Source of the DNA: Leptolyngbya sp.
Lineage (GTDB): Bacteria > Cyanobacteriota > Cyanobacteriia > Leptolyngbyales > Leptolyngbyaceae
DNA length: 44,290 nucleotides
Assembly: GCA_003249025.1 (NCBI GenBank)
Contig: QBMH01000010.1
Location: 1-44,290 of the forward strand
Direction of reading: 5' to 3'
The translations under genes and the position numbers were made by a program. Under the pieces are notes generated by a model. It saw only the letters and a list, made by a program, of their open reading frames with translations. It searched no databases and was not told where the DNA came from. Below, one piece after another: positions 8,420 to 18,309 of the stretch; within the stretch, counting starts at the first letter, position 1; each line of letters starts with the position of its first letter.

Positions 8420-11400
8420 TTACTTGGCGATCTGCCACGGAATCATCACATCTTCGGCAAGGCGCTGCGAGACAGTGTAGGCTCCATAGCGATTGAGGTG
8501 GCTTGGGTCTGAGAAATAATCGGGTTGAGTTGCCAAGGTGCTACTGAGATCGCGGTAGATGAAGCTAAACTCAGGCGCAAGGCTAAGCATGTGCTGCTGA
8601 AAGGCATCTTCATGGCGCTTACGCGAGGGGTCGAGATATTCCTGAGTGAGGGGCAAATTAACAAATACCAGCGGCAATTTTTTGGATTGGGCATACTTGG
8701 CGATCGCAATCATCGCTTCGGTTTGCACACCTTCCAGTCTAAAAGATTCGTAGTCAGAATCGTAGTCGCCCGAAACCCGCGCATATTTTTGATAGTAAGT
8801 CACCGGATTGAAGCGGATTGGCAGCGGCAAAAAACCGTCAATGTCGATCATGCCTTGACCATCGGCGGAGAGCGAAGGAGCGGAACTAGCCGCAGCAGCG
8901 GGAGAACTGGAATTGATTAAACTATCGGAGGATGCTAACACGCCCGATGAAACAGGCGGCATCAGGCTAATCAATTGCTCACGTAGCCGAGTTTTGAGGC
9001 GATCGCGTTGGGTATAGACCGCCGACAATCCGCCCAACTGCTTCGTTAGTGCCTCATTGATCTGCTGATATCGGTTCGTAGTTGCAGGAGCAACTTCTTC
9101 CGTCACGGATGCTGGGGTATCGTTGGGTTGCGGTTTAGCGGTGGGTGCCTGAGCCATTGTCGTGCTGGCGATCGGCGGTTTACCCGCAGTCAAGGTGCGG
9201 TAGCCTTCTGAGGTAACCATGCCGTTGTAGGTAATATCCATGCGGGCGCTGTTAAATGCCCGCGCCCCATCGGCAAACAGCAACAATTTTGGCAACTTAT
9301 CCTGGGGTAACACATGCTGCACCAGTAGATCAACGACTTGAGCCGTTGCGCCATTAATCCCAAAGTTAAAAATTTGTACGTTGGGATAGCCTTGTTTTAC
9401 CAACGCTTTTTCTAATGCTACTGGGTCAATGCCTCGTAGCGCCCTAGAACTGCCGACAACTAGCACATCGGGCGCGCCAAAAATTTCTAAGTAGCTTTTA
9501 TAAACGGCAAGCTGGCGATCGAACTGGCGGCTGTTAAAGCTGGGATAGTTCAGCGTTGTTGCGAGCGTGTCGGCTTTTGCCTGCATGGGAGAAGCAGGCA
9601 GTACTTTAGCATTGGGTGAATCAGGCGATCGCGGCAGAGATAGGATTGTTTCGCCCGGTTGAGTAAAGCTAGAAGCATTAAAAGCAGTGGGATCACTCGC
9701 TTTTTTACTAAGGGATAGATTTGAAAGGGTCGCGGTTGCTGATTTAGGGTTGCTCGTCAACGGAGCTGTAGCCGTTTGGGTTTGAGTTGTAGCCGTTTGG
9801 GAGGATAGCTGAAGCCAATAGCCGAGCAGCCAGTCTGTTTGGAGAACGAGCAGCAATCCCACAATGCTCCAAACTAGCCCAATACCTAATCGCTGGCGGC
9901 TTGGAGTGTCACGAGCTTCAGGTGTGGAAGAGGTAGGAGTGAGCGGGGCAGAGTCTAAAGGAATAAAGAATTGAGTTTGAATCAGCAATCGCTGAATTTT
10001 CTCCAAGGTTTGTTCTAGGATTTGAGCGATCGCCGGTTTCCGATCTGAGATCGGTTGAGATGACCACGGCACCATGGCACCCGCAGGCGACAGCAACTCA
10101 TCCACATGAATATCGGATGCGGCAAATTCTGGGGTAGCAGCGGGAACTAGGCGATCGCCGCTAAAATCAAGCCCATAGTGCCAGAGCGGTAGCCGCTGAC
10201 CAGAGCGCCGTCCGTAAACCCGCACACCAGACACCGAAGCAATGTGGAGGGGCTTCAAAAAACGAGCGATGGGTGCAGCCACGGCATCCTGTCGAGGACA
10301 GTTCGGTGCATCCGTCATAATGTGCAGCAAGCCAGCTTTTTGGCGAATCTGGACGCGAATACCGCCTGTTGCCAACTTGGCACTTAAATCAGGATTCACT
10401 AAGCGCGTTAGCAAAAAGGTAATTGCTGCCAAGTTACCTTGACGGGCAAGATCGAGAGTGGCGATCGCCAGTTCTGAGTTGTGGGCAGCGGGTAACTCTA
10501 GCCAGTGAACCCAGGCAGGAGGAGCAGTTATCGCCGTCGATGAAACAGTCGTTACGCCATAAAGGGCAGTCGCCTGAAGTCCTTGAGGCAGTAGTCTTTG
10601 CAACACAGGTTCAATCGCCGAGATCGCCCTCGCTTGGTTCGGCACCGTCCCCGCACTTCCGGCACAAGAGAGATGCAAGGTGGAATCTTTCAGCAGTGCC
10701 GACAATTCCATTGCCCGCCCTACCAACTGACGGTTTAGCAACTGAGCGATCGCTTGCACATCGCCCCATCGTGCCCAGTCTTTGAGGATGTCCTCAGCCG
10801 GGGTTAGATCGACCCGCAACACCCATTCATGGCGCGATTCACCACTTACCTGCCCGAACACTATCGCATCTCGAATCTGCTGAAGCTCCAGTTCTCTGAG
10901 CCGTTGGGCGATCACATCTCTTAAGAGAGCCAGATCGGGACTATAGGGCGACTCACAGACGATGATTAATCGGCTCGGTGATGCTAAATCGGGGGAGGAC
11001 AGCGACGGTTGCCCCGGATGAACTGCCTCCGTTTTGGCACGCACGGCAACGCTCAAACTGCTGAGCGCACTGCTAAGATACCGGGCGATCGCGTTCGGTT
11101 CTCCCGCTTGGGCTTGGGCGAAATAAGCGGCGACGGGATCAGTCTGAGCCAAACCAGGCTGCTCAGAATTTTCTAAAGGAGCGGTTGCAGCGCGATCTCC
11201 CAAGATTGCAGGCGCATTCCAGTTTAAATCAATTGCCTTTGTCCAAAGCGGCTGTTTGCCGCCAATGGTGCGCCCGTAGACAATCAGGCGATGAATGTGA
11301 GCAGATTTGAGCGGCGTAGAGCCTAGGGGTAGAGAGTGGTCTGAATCAGAGGCTAAAGCCTGTGATAATACTCCAACAATGGACTCTATCTCTGGACTGG

Positions 11401-11569
11401 GGTCGCTTTCTATCAAAATGTGAAGGTGATTTCCCTTCAAGCGAATTTTGATGTGGGCTTGGCTCTGCCCAAAAACCTGCTGTAGCCACTGTTCTAAGTG
11501 CCTACGAGCGATCGCAGATTTCTGGGGCGTTCCAGACGAAAGTGGGAGTTGTCCATCGGCGTTCAGCAT
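8420..11569 (-). CDS. Large membrane protein: four N-terminal repeats plus C-terminal SGNH/DUF1574-like domain
   Basis: This 1049-residue protein has three visible parts. Residues about 20-470 hold four degenerate copies of a roughly 90-110-residue module. Each copy ends in a 'YGR-G-PLW-hydrophobic' strand pair: LIVYGRTIGGKQPLW (95-109), AIVFGQVSGESRHEW (235-249), ATALYGVTTV (333-342) and VRVYGRRSGQRLPLW (449-463). A single membrane helix follows at about 561-587. Residues 670-1049 resemble SGNH/GDSL enzymes of the DUF1574 type: VLVVGSSRALRGID (Ser707 as likely nucleophile), FNFGINGATAQ, and a terminal DPSHLN (Asp1021, His1024). Low-complexity linkers (590-670, 800-835, 875-905) separate these parts. 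An esterase or acyltransferase acting outside the inner membrane is inferred. The gene is alone on its strand. Confidence 0.85.
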   Translation of the reverse strand: MLNADGQLPLSSGTPQKSAIARRHLEQWLQQVFGQSQAHIKIRLKGNHLHILIESDPSPEIESIVGVLSQALASDSDHSLPLGSTPLKSAHIHRLIVYGRTIGGKQPLWTKAIDLNWNAPAILGDRAATAPLENSEQPGLAQTDPVAAYFAQAQAGEPNAIARYLSSALSSLSVAVRAKTEAVHPGQPSLSSPDLASPSRLIIVCESPYSPDLALLRDVIAQRLRELELQQIRDAIVFGQVSGESRHEWVLRVDLTPAEDILKDWARWGDVQAIAQLLNRQLVGRAMELSALLKDSTLHLSCAGSAGTVPNQARAISAIEPVLQRLLPQGLQATALYGVTTVSSTAITAPPAWVHWLELPAAHNSELAIATLDLARQGNLAAITFLLTRLVNPDLSAKLATGGIRVQIRQKAGLLHIMTDAPNCPRQDAVAAPIARFLKPLHIASVSGVRVYGRRSGQRLPLWHYGLDFSGDRLVPAATPEFAASDIHVDELLSPAGAMVPWSSQPISDRKPAIAQILEQTLEKIQRLLIQTQFFIPLDSAPLTPTSSTPEARDTPSRQRLGIGLVWSIVGLLLVLQTDWLLGYWLQLSSQTATTQTQTATAPLTSNPKSATATLSNLSLSKKASDPTAFNASSFTQPGETILSLPRSPDSPNAKVLPASPMQAKADTLATTLNYPSFNSRQFDRQLAVYKSYLEIFGAPDVLVVGSSRALRGIDPVALEKALVKQGYPNVQIFNFGINGATAQVVDLLVQHVLPQDKLPKLLLFADGARAFNSARMDITYNGMVTSEGYRTLTAGKPPIASTTMAQAPTAKPQPNDTPASVTEEVAPATTNRYQQINEALTKQLGGLSAVYTQRDRLKTRLREQLISLMPPVSSGVLASSDSLINSSSPAAAASSAPSLSADGQGMIDIDGFLPLPIRFNPVTYYQKYARVSGDYDSDYESFRLEGVQTEAMIAIAKYAQSKKLPLVFVNLPLTQEYLDPSRKRHEDAFQQHMLSLAPEFSFIYRDLSSTLATQPDYFSDPSHLNRYGAYTVSQRLAEDVMIPWQIAK

Positions 11570-11871
11570 GAGAGCATTAACAGTAGCAACTGATTTGATA
11601 GAAACAGGGCTTAATCAAGAGCGATCGTGCCCCATAGAAATAACATATCCTCATCAGGTTTGGCATAGCTTAGGATAAAGTTGCAGTCTCGATGCCATGT
11701 TTGATGCTGGACATATACCTCGTACCAGTATTGAACACCTTATTTTAAAAAGCGCTCAGGTAATATTGCTTTTATTCAAGCTAAAATTTTATCCAAGTTA
11801 AATTTGCTTCTTTTCACGCTTTGTTACTGCATAGAAAAGTCTCTTCATAAAAATTACCGTAAAATCACACC
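11570..11871. other. AT-rich divergent intergenic region
   Basis: These 302 bases lie between two divergent starts and should contain both promoters. The right half (about 11740-11870) is AT-rich with TTTTAAAA-like stretches. I see no RNA gene, repeat or clear operator in it. Confidence 0.4.
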
Positions 11872-12117
11872 ATGCAAACACCCGATCGCTTGCCCACAAA
11901 AGCCCCCGTTTCTTCTCTTCCTGTCCCCGCTTTAGAGCTATTCATTAGTCTGGCAACGGCCCCCCTCTTGATTGGATTAGTTGGCGGAAAAGCCCTGGCA
12001 GAGGTTTCTCAAGAGATTGGCAAGTTAGCAGAAGAAGTGTTTCGGGGCGATCGCCTGCCGCTTTTAAACCTGTCCAACCCAACCTTGCCATTGATTGATA
12101 CAGTCAATCCGGATTAG
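11872..12117 (+). CDS. Small hypothetical protein
   Basis: An 81-residue protein with a hydrophobic central segment (LELFISLATAPLLIGLVGG, about 22-40), followed by an amphipathic helix AEVSQEIGKLAEEVFRGDRLP. The second part resembles small cyanobacterial proteins with the ending 'EELFRGDRLP', which I recall but cannot name. It lies 98 bases upstream of ppc in the same orientation. Function is unknown; a single membrane-anchored helix hairpin is the simplest reading. Confidence 0.65.
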   Translation: MQTPDRLPTKAPVSSLPVPALELFISLATAPLLIGLVGGKALAEVSQEIGKLAEEVFRGDRLPLLNLSNPTLPLIDTVNPD

Positions 12118-12215
12118 GTCAGGCATGTTTGATAAAAATATTTGGTCACCTGAACCACTTCACAGGTAGAAAATAGCCCATAGAATACTTTGATGTCTTA
12201 CTAGAAAGAGCCTCC

Positions 12216-15200
12216 ATGAGTGTGACACGTTCTTCAGCGGATGATGCGTTTAGTTCCAGTACAGTAATTGAATCTAGAACCGTGGCAGAAGTGCCTATGG
12301 CATCCACCTCCGAGCTTTTTCTTAAGCTGCGGCTTAAATCGGTTGAAGAAACTTGGGAGTCCGTTTTACGACAAGAATGTGGACAACAACTCGTCGATTT
12401 GCTGAACCAGCTTCGTGACTTATGTTCTCCTGAAGGTCAGGTAAACACTTTTATCGAGTCTGAAGTCCTTAAGGTGGTTGAAAAGCTTGATCTAAATGAA
12501 GCCATCCGGGCTGCTCGTGCGTTTGCTCTTTATTTTCAGCTAATTAACATTGTTGAACAGCACTACGAACAACGGGATCAACTGCAATATCGGGCGACGG
12601 TGCGGGATGCCAGCATTCTAGATGCTGGCACTTCTAGCCCTGGCGAAGAAACTACCCCCGCTAGCCGATTAGAAGCCGATCTGTTAGAAAAAACGCTTCA
12701 AGATCCGGCAACTCGGCGAGCATTAGGCACCTTCCATTGGTTATTTCCTAAACTGCAAGCGCTGAATGTTCCACCTCAGCAAATTCAAACCTTAGTCGAT
12801 CAGCTAGATATTCAGTTGGTCTTCACCGCCCACCCTACCGAAATTGTTCGCCATACCATTCGCGATAAACAGCGCCGGATTGCTACCGTTTTACGACAGC
12901 TTGATCAAGTAGAAGAACGCCAAGCTTTCCAAGGATTAGATATTGATTCAGGTGACGAGAACCAACTGCGGGAGCAACTTACCGAAGAAGTGCGGTTGTG
13001 GTGGCGAACTGATGAATTGCATCAATTTAAGCCAACAGTGCTGGATGAAGTGGACTATACACTTCACTATTTTCAAGAAGTGCTGTTTGACGTGATTCCC
13101 CAGTTGCATCAGCGGTTTAAACGGGCGATGAAAGAATCTTTTCCTGGAATTAAGCCGCCCAGTTACGATTTTTGTCGATTTGGCTCGTGGGTCGGCTCCG
13201 ATCGCGATGGTAATCCCTCCGTCACCCCGCAGGTCACTTGGCAAACCGCCTGCTATCAGCGCAACTTAGTGCTGGATAAATACATTGGTTCAGTAAGCAA
13301 GCTGATCGATCTGCTGAGTCTTTCCTTGCACTGGAGCGATGTCTTGCCCAACTTGCTAGAGTCATTGGAGCAAGATCAACTGCAACTTCCTGCCATTTAC
13401 GACAAGCTGGCAATTCGCTATCGTCAAGAACCCTACCGTCTCAAGCTGGCGTATATCCAAAAGCGATTAGAAAATACCCGCGATCGCAGCCTCAAAATGT
13501 ATAAGGGCGAGTATGTTCAGCAAACTCACTCTGACCAAGAACGCGCCACGTTCTATCGTTCCGGCGCAGAATTTTTGGCAGAACTGCGGCTGATTCAGAG
13601 CAACCTTTCCGAAACTGGACTCACTTGCTGCGACCTAGAAACTCTCATCTGTCAGGTTGAAATTTACGGCTTTCATCTTGTTCACCTAGATATCCGCCAG
13701 GAAAGCACCCGCCACGCGGACACCATTGATGAAGTGGTGGAATATATGCAATTGCTGCCCAAGCCCTACCGCGAGATGACTGAAGCCGAACGGATTGACT
13801 GGCTTTCTACAGAACTGCAAACTCGCCGCCCTTTAATTCCGGGTGCGCTGCCGTTTTCTGAAAAGGCAAACGAAGCGATCGAAACCTTTCGGATGATTCG
13901 CACCCTGCATGATGAATTTAGCCCGGAGATTTGCCATACCTACATCATCAGCATGTGCCACGATGTCAGCGATATGCTGGAAGTGCTGCTGTTGGTAAAA
14001 GAAGCGGGACTCTATGATCCGGGAACGGGCATTAGCACGATCCGCGTGGTGCCTCTATTTGAAACAGTGGAAGATTTACAAAAAGCGCCTGCTGTTTTAA
14101 CTCAACTCTTTGAAATGCCGTTGTACCGCACCATGATGGCAGGTGGGAACAATCCCGATGGCGAGATGCATCTGCCCATAGAAAAGCGATCTTGGCGACT
14201 CAAGCCGCATTTGCATGAGGTGATGCTGGGCTACTCCGACAGCAACAAAGACTCTGGCTTCCTCAGCAGTAATTGGGAAATTCACAAAGCTCAGCAAGCA
14301 TTGCAATCCTTGGCTGAACGCTACGGCATTTTACTTCGGATCTTTCATGGTCGGGGCGGCTCAGTCGGGCGAGGCGGTGGTCCTGCTTACGAGGCAATTC
14401 TGGCGCAACCGGGACGCAGTGTCAACGGACGCATCAAAATTACGGAGCAGGGGGAAGTGTTAGCTTCTAAATATTCCCTACCAGAGTTAGCGTTGTATAA
14501 TCTGGAAAAGGTCGCTTCGGCAGTGCTTCAGAGCAGTTTGCTTCGCACTGGGTTCGACGAAATTGAGCCTTGGCACGAGATTATAGAAGAGTTAGCAGCG
14601 CGATCGCGCACTCACTACCGCGCTTTGATTTACGAGCAACCCGACTTCATCGATTTTTTCCATAGCGTCACCCCAATCGACGAAATTAGCCAGTTACAGA
14701 TTAGTTCTCGTCCGGCGCGGCGCGGCGGCAATCGCGACCTAGCAAGCCTAAGAGCGATCCCCTGGGTGTTTAGCTGGACTCAGAGCCGTTTGCTGCTCCC
14801 TGCTTGGTATGGCGTGGGCACTGCCCTGCGAGACTTTTTGCGGGATCATCCTGAAGAACACCTGAAGCTACTGCGCTACTTCTATTTTAAATGGCCGTTC
14901 TTCAAGGTTGTGATTTCTAAAGTGGAGATGACCTTATCCAAGGTTGATCTGCAAATTGCGCGACATTACATGAGTGAACTGGTACATCCCGAAGATCGGG
15001 AACGATTTGAGCCGGTATATGAACAGATTGCCAATGAGTTTTACCTAACTCGCGACATGATTCTCACCATCACGGGACACAAGCGCCTGTTGGATGGCGA
15101 CCCAGATTTGCAGCGATCGGTACAGTTACGGAACGGTACGATTGTGCCCCTTGGCTTCCTGCAAGTTTCTCTATTAAAACGCCTGCGTCAAAGCAAAGAT

Positions 15201-15308
15201 GAGGCGGCATCGGGCATCGTGCGATCGCGCTATAGCAAGGGCGAACTGTTGCGGGGTGCATTGCTAACCATTAATGGCATCGCTGCCGGAATGCGAAACA
15301 CAGGTTGA
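12216..15308 (+). CDS. ppc: Phosphoenolpyruvate carboxylase
   Basis: PEPC carboxylates phosphoenolpyruvate with bicarbonate to oxaloacetate, the main anaplerotic reaction in cyanobacteria and second to Rubisco in carbon fixation. The 1030-residue length is typical of cyanobacterial forms, which have a longer N-terminus and inserts compared with the 883-residue E. coli enzyme. The catalytic-histidine motif is [19 protein letters not shown] (about residue 206). Others visible are [15 protein letters not shown] and the glycine loop [14 protein letters not shown] (about 711). The family C-terminal [10 protein letters not shown] is complete. No plant-type N-terminal phosphorylation motif is apparent. 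The ATG at 12216 follows an AGAAAGAG stretch. It appears to be monocistronic, with a convergent kinase operon downstream. Confidence 0.98.
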   Translation: MSVTRSSADDAFSSSTVIESRTVAEVPMASTSELFLKLRLKSVEETWESVLRQECGQQLVDLLNQLRDLCSPEGQVNTFIESEVLKVVEKLDLNEAIRAARAFALYFQLINIVEQHYEQRDQLQYRATVRDASILDAGTSSPGEETTPASRLEADLLEKTLQDPATRRALGTFHWLFPKLQALNVPPQQIQTLVDQLDIQLVFTAHPTEIVRHTIRDKQRRIATVLRQLDQVEERQAFQGLDIDSGDENQLREQLTEEVRLWWRTDELHQFKPTVLDEVDYTLHYFQEVLFDVIPQLHQRFKRAMKESFPGIKPPSYDFCRFGSWVGSDRDGNPSVTPQVTWQTACYQRNLVLDKYIGSVSKLIDLLSLSLHWSDVLPNLLESLEQDQLQLPAIYDKLAIRYRQEPYRLKLAYIQKRLENTRDRSLKMYKGEYVQQTHSDQERATFYRSGAEFLAELRLIQSNLSETGLTCCDLETLICQVEIYGFHLVHLDIRQESTRHADTIDEVVEYMQLLPKPYREMTEAERIDWLSTELQTRRPLIPGALPFSEKANEAIETFRMIRTLHDEFSPEICHTYIISMCHDVSDMLEVLLLVKEAGLYDPGTGISTIRVVPLFETVEDLQKAPAVLTQLFEMPLYRTMMAGGNNPDGEMHLPIEKRSWRLKPHLHEVMLGYSDSNKDSGFLSSNWEIHKAQQALQSLAERYGILLRIFHGRGGSVGRGGGPAYEAILAQPGRSVNGRIKITEQGEVLASKYSLPELALYNLEKVASAVLQSSLLRTGFDEIEPWHEIIEELAARSRTHYRALIYEQPDFIDFFHSVTPIDEISQLQISSRPARRGGNRDLASLRAIPWVFSWTQSRLLLPAWYGVGTALRDFLRDHPEEHLKLLRYFYFKWPFFKVVISKVEMTLSKVDLQIARHYMSELVHPEDRERFEPVYEQIANEFYLTRDMILTITGHKRLLDGDPDLQRSVQLRNGTIVPLGFLQVSLLKRLRQSKDEAASGIVRSRYSKGELLRGALLTINGIAAGMRNTG

Positions 15309-15320
15309 GATTACTGGCTA

Positions 15321-15354
15321 AATAAAAAGCCCCCTCAGCAACGCTTTCGGGGGC
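15321..15354 (-). terminator. Rho-independent terminator for the histidine kinase operon
   Basis: GCCCCC (15329-15334) pairs with GGGGGC (15349-15354). Read on the minus strand the hairpin is followed directly by TTTTTATTT, so it suits transcripts arriving from the kinase gene. On the plus strand it lacks a T-run but may still mark the ppc 3' end. Confidence 0.75.
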
Positions 15355-15381
15355 AACTAGCTTTAGGAGCGATGAAGCGAA

Positions 15382-15417
15382 TAGTATAAAGGTACTATGT
15401 TGACAGCTTCTTGTCAA
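15382..15417. repeat. Two adjacent short inverted repeats between ppc and the kinase gene
   Basis: TAGTA-taaagg-TACTA is followed closely by a perfect TTGACA (15400-15405), six-base spacer, TGTCAA (15412-15417). They sit in the 246-base convergent spacer between ppc and the kinase gene, where no gene is visible. Function is unknown. Confidence 0.45.
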
Positions 15418-15554
15418 TCAGTCTTACTCTTTCAGGGTTCCCTATTCTTGCGCCGTCACTACGGCTGACATGCTACGAATTTCATTCCTAGCCACTGCGC
15501 CAAAAAATGTGTAGAAATCGATAGAAATCTGTGGATTATAAAGCTGAGAAAAAG

Positions 15555-16595
15555 TTAGGAGTGAAGCGGGACAGAAAACCGGAAACAACTGCCTTTACCT
15601 AATTCGCTCTCTACTTCAATCTGTCCACCCTGAAGTTCCACCAGTCGTTTTGCGATCGCCAGCCCAATCCCAGTGCTGCCGAGTTTGAGGGCACGAGATT
15701 GATCTGTTCGCCAAAATCGGTCAAATATACGGGGCAAATCTTTTGCGGCAATCCCAATTCCCGTATCAATCACCGCAATCCACAGCATCGCTCCGCTTTC
15801 CCAGGCACACAGCATAACGATACCTTGGGGGCTGTAGGTAATGGCATTGTTAACCAGATTTACCAAAATTTGAGTGAGGCGATCGGGGTCAGCAAAAACG
15901 GTTGGCAATGGGGAGGGATATTGTAACTGTAGCTGACAGTTCGCTTTCAAGCATTCTGGTTCAAAGGTCGTTGCTACTCGATTGAGGATCGCAACGGGTT
16001 GTAACGCTTGAAGTTGCAGAGGTAAATAACCAGCCTCTAGTTTTGAGAGTTCTAAAACATTGTTGACCAATCGTTGAATGCGATCGGTTTCCTGCACCAT
16101 TTGACCGCCAATCGCTGGGTTGAAGGCAATTCTGCCAGTATTCAACATTTCTAAATAGCCATGAATCACTGTGACGGGGGTTCGCAGTTCATGAGCTAAG
16201 TCGCTGGTTAACTCTCGACGGCGTTGCTCTACTCCTTCAAGGCTTGCTGCCAAGTTATTAAAACTCATGCCTAATCGGTGAATTTCAGGAATGGAGCAGG
16301 CAGGAATTCTCATTGACAAGTCGCCCGATTGGAAAATATGGATCGCAGTTTCCATCCTTTCCAAGGGGCGGGAAATAGTGGTGCTAACGAGGATAGTGAT
16401 GGTGATTACACTCAGGACGCTCACAGTGGCGGCGACCAAGACATCTGATAGGTTGACGTGATATAGGCTATCAACCAAAGCGATCGCCCCAATGCCAATC
16501 ATCATCACTAAGGCATGGGTAGACAACAGTCGTAGCCACAGGGATGGATGGACAGGCAATTGATGCATAGATTTTTTAAGGATCTTCAAAGGCAT
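15555..16595 (-). CDS. Membrane sensor histidine kinase with HAMP domain
   Basis: A compact sensor kinase with two membrane segments near the N-terminus (ALVMMIGIGAIALVDSLY and VLVAATVSVLSVITITILV) separated by only a few residues, so there is almost no periplasmic sensor. Next come a HAMP linker (STTISRPLERMETAI), the H-box DLAHELRTPVTVIHGY, the N-box LVNNAITYS and the ATP-lid IDTGIGIAAKDLPRIFDRFWR. The final G2 box is STGIGLAIAKRLVE. The frame is open to 16640, but ATG at 16595, or 16568 just beyond the regulator's stop, is more plausible. It overlaps or abuts the OmpR-type regulator upstream, so the two form a translationally coupled pair. The signal is unknown; the short loop suggests intramembrane sensing. 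Confidence 0.92.
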   Translation of the reverse strand: MPLKILKKSMHQLPVHPSLWLRLLSTHALVMMIGIGAIALVDSLYHVNLSDVLVAATVSVLSVITITILVSTTISRPLERMETAIHIFQSGDLSMRIPACSIPEIHRLGMSFNNLAASLEGVEQRRRELTSDLAHELRTPVTVIHGYLEMLNTGRIAFNPAIGGQMVQETDRIQRLVNNVLELSKLEAGYLPLQLQALQPVAILNRVATTFEPECLKANCQLQLQYPSPLPTVFADPDRLTQILVNLVNNAITYSPQGIVMLCAWESGAMLWIAVIDTGIGIAAKDLPRIFDRFWRTDQSRALKLGSTGIGLAIAKRLVELQGGQIEVESELGKGSCFRFSVPLHS

Positions 16596-17304
16596 AGCCA
16601 ACGCCGGAAACGGTTCTGATGAATGAATAGGTTTCAGCATTCCCTTGCCCTAATTTATGTCTTAATCGCTTGATATAGGAATCGACAATGCGCTCATCTC
16701 CTGTAAAATCTCCGCCCCACACGTCATCGAGCAGTTGACTTCGCGTCCATACTCGCCCCGGACGATTCGCCAAGGTTGCTAATACATCAAACTCTAAAGC
16801 AGTGAGATGAACAGCAATTCGTGAAACGATCCCTACGGGAATCGTATGACTGCTAATCACTTTCAAGCAGACCGATCGCCGTTCTAAATCAATTTGTAAG
16901 TGGGGAGTTTCAATCTTGAGGATTGCTTGATGGCGCATAGTTCGCCGTAACAAGGCTCGAATTCTTACCAGTAGCTCAGTTGGGCTGAAGGGCTTAGGGA
17001 GATAGTCATCTGCCCCAGTGGAAAACCCAATAATGCGATCGATTTCTTCGCCTTTTGCCGTCAGCAGCATCACATAGGGGTCTTTGCTAACACCAGATTG
17101 CCGAATTTGAGTGCAAACTTCTAATCCATTCATGTGGGGCAGCATCAAATCTAGAATGATCAGATCAGGCTCTAGCCGTCTAAATGCCGCCAATCCTGTT
17201 TTTCCATCATGGGCAACAGAACAGTCGTACCCTTCGCTTTCTACACAAGTTTGCAAAAGGGACGCAATATTAACCTCGTCTTCAATAATCAGGATTGTCG
17301 CCAA
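16576..17304 (-). CDS. OmpR/PhoB-family response regulator
   Basis: A DNA-binding regulator with an N-terminal receiver (ILIIEDE, phospho-acceptor Asp52 in LILDLMLPHMNG, Lys in LPKPFSP) and a C-terminal winged helix (LTALEFDVLATLANRPGRVWTRSQLL, then IVDSYIKRLRHKL). Between the receiver and winged helix the first beta strands carry about ten extra residues (VISSHTIPVGIVSRIAV), where relatives have a short turn. The only start consistent with the conserved MATILIIEDE beginning is a TTG at 17304. It is cotranscribed with the downstream kinase, which is its probable partner. Confidence 0.93.
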   Translation of the reverse strand: MATILIIEDEVNIASLLQTCVESEGYDCSVAHDGKTGLAAFRRLEPDLIILDLMLPHMNGLEVCTQIRQSGVSKDPYVMLLTAKGEEIDRIIGFSTGADDYLPKPFSPTELLVRIRALLRRTMRHQAILKIETPHLQIDLERRSVCLKVISSHTIPVGIVSRIAVHLTALEFDVLATLANRPGRVWTRSQLLDDVWGGDFTGDERIVDSYIKRLRHKLGQGNAETYSFIRTVSGVGYAFEDP

Positions 17305-17617
17305 CAGACAATTTTCCGGAGTTGAGAGCTAAACCAGAGGCTGATCCTTTAACCTGTATCGCCTTTCTCGCTGGTATGAAATACACGTAAGAGACTGCTT
17401 TGAAAGTCGCGATCGCTGGCTCCTATTGTACTTCGCAACTACTGAATATAGGTCTCTACTGTTAAAAATTTCCAATTCCTTTGCACTGTGGGCTGATAAA
17501 ACCACTAGTCATGAAACTTGCTGTCTATAGTCACAGCCTATCCACATCCAGCCTCTATGCTCATATTGCACACTCTTAAAAGTATTCCGTGCAGCCACCA
17601 CGCATTAATGTGTGATC
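17305..17617. other. Divergent intergenic region
   Basis: About 310 bases between the OmpR-type regulator and the next plus-strand gene, expected to hold both promoters. It includes one HIP1-type site (about 17409). No hairpin terminator, RNA gene or operator could be supported. Confidence 0.4.
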
Positions 17618-18211
17618 ATGACCTCTCAACCCGTAAAACGCTATCGTCCGATCCTTCGCCTCAATGATCTACTTCACCCTATTCAGCAACGTGAACGTGC
17701 GATTGAATTTGCAACTATAGATGAACCAATTGGTCCCTACCCGGACTATTCAAGACTATGGGCATCTTCTCGAATGCCAGCGCTATTTCTTGTGAAAGCG
17801 CCTCGTTCTACTTCTCGGATGACTGAGGAAGTTTATCTTGTATTGATTAAACAGCGCGTTAACTGGATGATTCAAACATGGATGCAGACGGCTAGAACCA
17901 GTCTGGCTGAAACTCAAAGGATGCTAGAAACAAAACTTAACTCCTGCGAGACTCATCCAATTGATTTCCCTGTTCTGGATGAAGATATCGATGGATATGC
18001 AAGTGAGCGGGTTGCTTCATCCAAGCAATGGCGAGATGAATGGGCTGAAACTCTGATTGTCACCAGCGATCGCTTCTCGGAAATGCTTTCTTTACAAGGG
18101 GTCAAGTTTCCTGTGCAATCCCTCGACAAAAGCCACCCAGAATTTCAAGAATTACTCAACTTGCATCAAGAAGTAGATTTGGAAGCCTGGTTGAGTCTTC
18201 TATATTCTTAA
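17618..18211 (+). CDS. Hypothetical protein
   Basis: A 197-residue soluble protein that I do not recognise. A Pro-containing N-terminal part (KRYRPILRLNDLLHPIQQ, PIGPYPDYSRLW) is followed by a predicted long helical region rich in Trp and Gln (VLIKQRVNWMIQTWMQTARTS). The C-terminus is acidic (HQEVDLEAWLSLLYS). There is no signal peptide or membrane segment. ATG at 17618 is preferred over the GTG at 17612. It lies just upstream of dps in the same orientation (98-base gap), but no functional link can be shown. Confidence 0.65.
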   Translation: MTSQPVKRYRPILRLNDLLHPIQQRERAIEFATIDEPIGPYPDYSRLWASSRMPALFLVKAPRSTSRMTEEVYLVLIKQRVNWMIQTWMQTARTSLAETQRMLETKLNSCETHPIDFPVLDEDIDGYASERVASSKQWRDEWAETLIVTSDRFSEMLSLQGVKFPVQSLDKSHPEFQELLNLHQEVDLEAWLSLLYS

Positions 18212-18309
18212 GCAAAGCCGCAGTTTGGAATCCCTGCCTTTGGACGGATGATCTTCCTTCGCAAAATTGGTGAACTGGTAAACAGAGTAAAGTTAACCAT
18301 CAAGAAACT

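Noticed and set aside
15321-15354. Dedicated ppc terminator
   Set aside because: The U-tract follows the stem only on the minus strand, so the signal belongs primarily to the convergent kinase operon.
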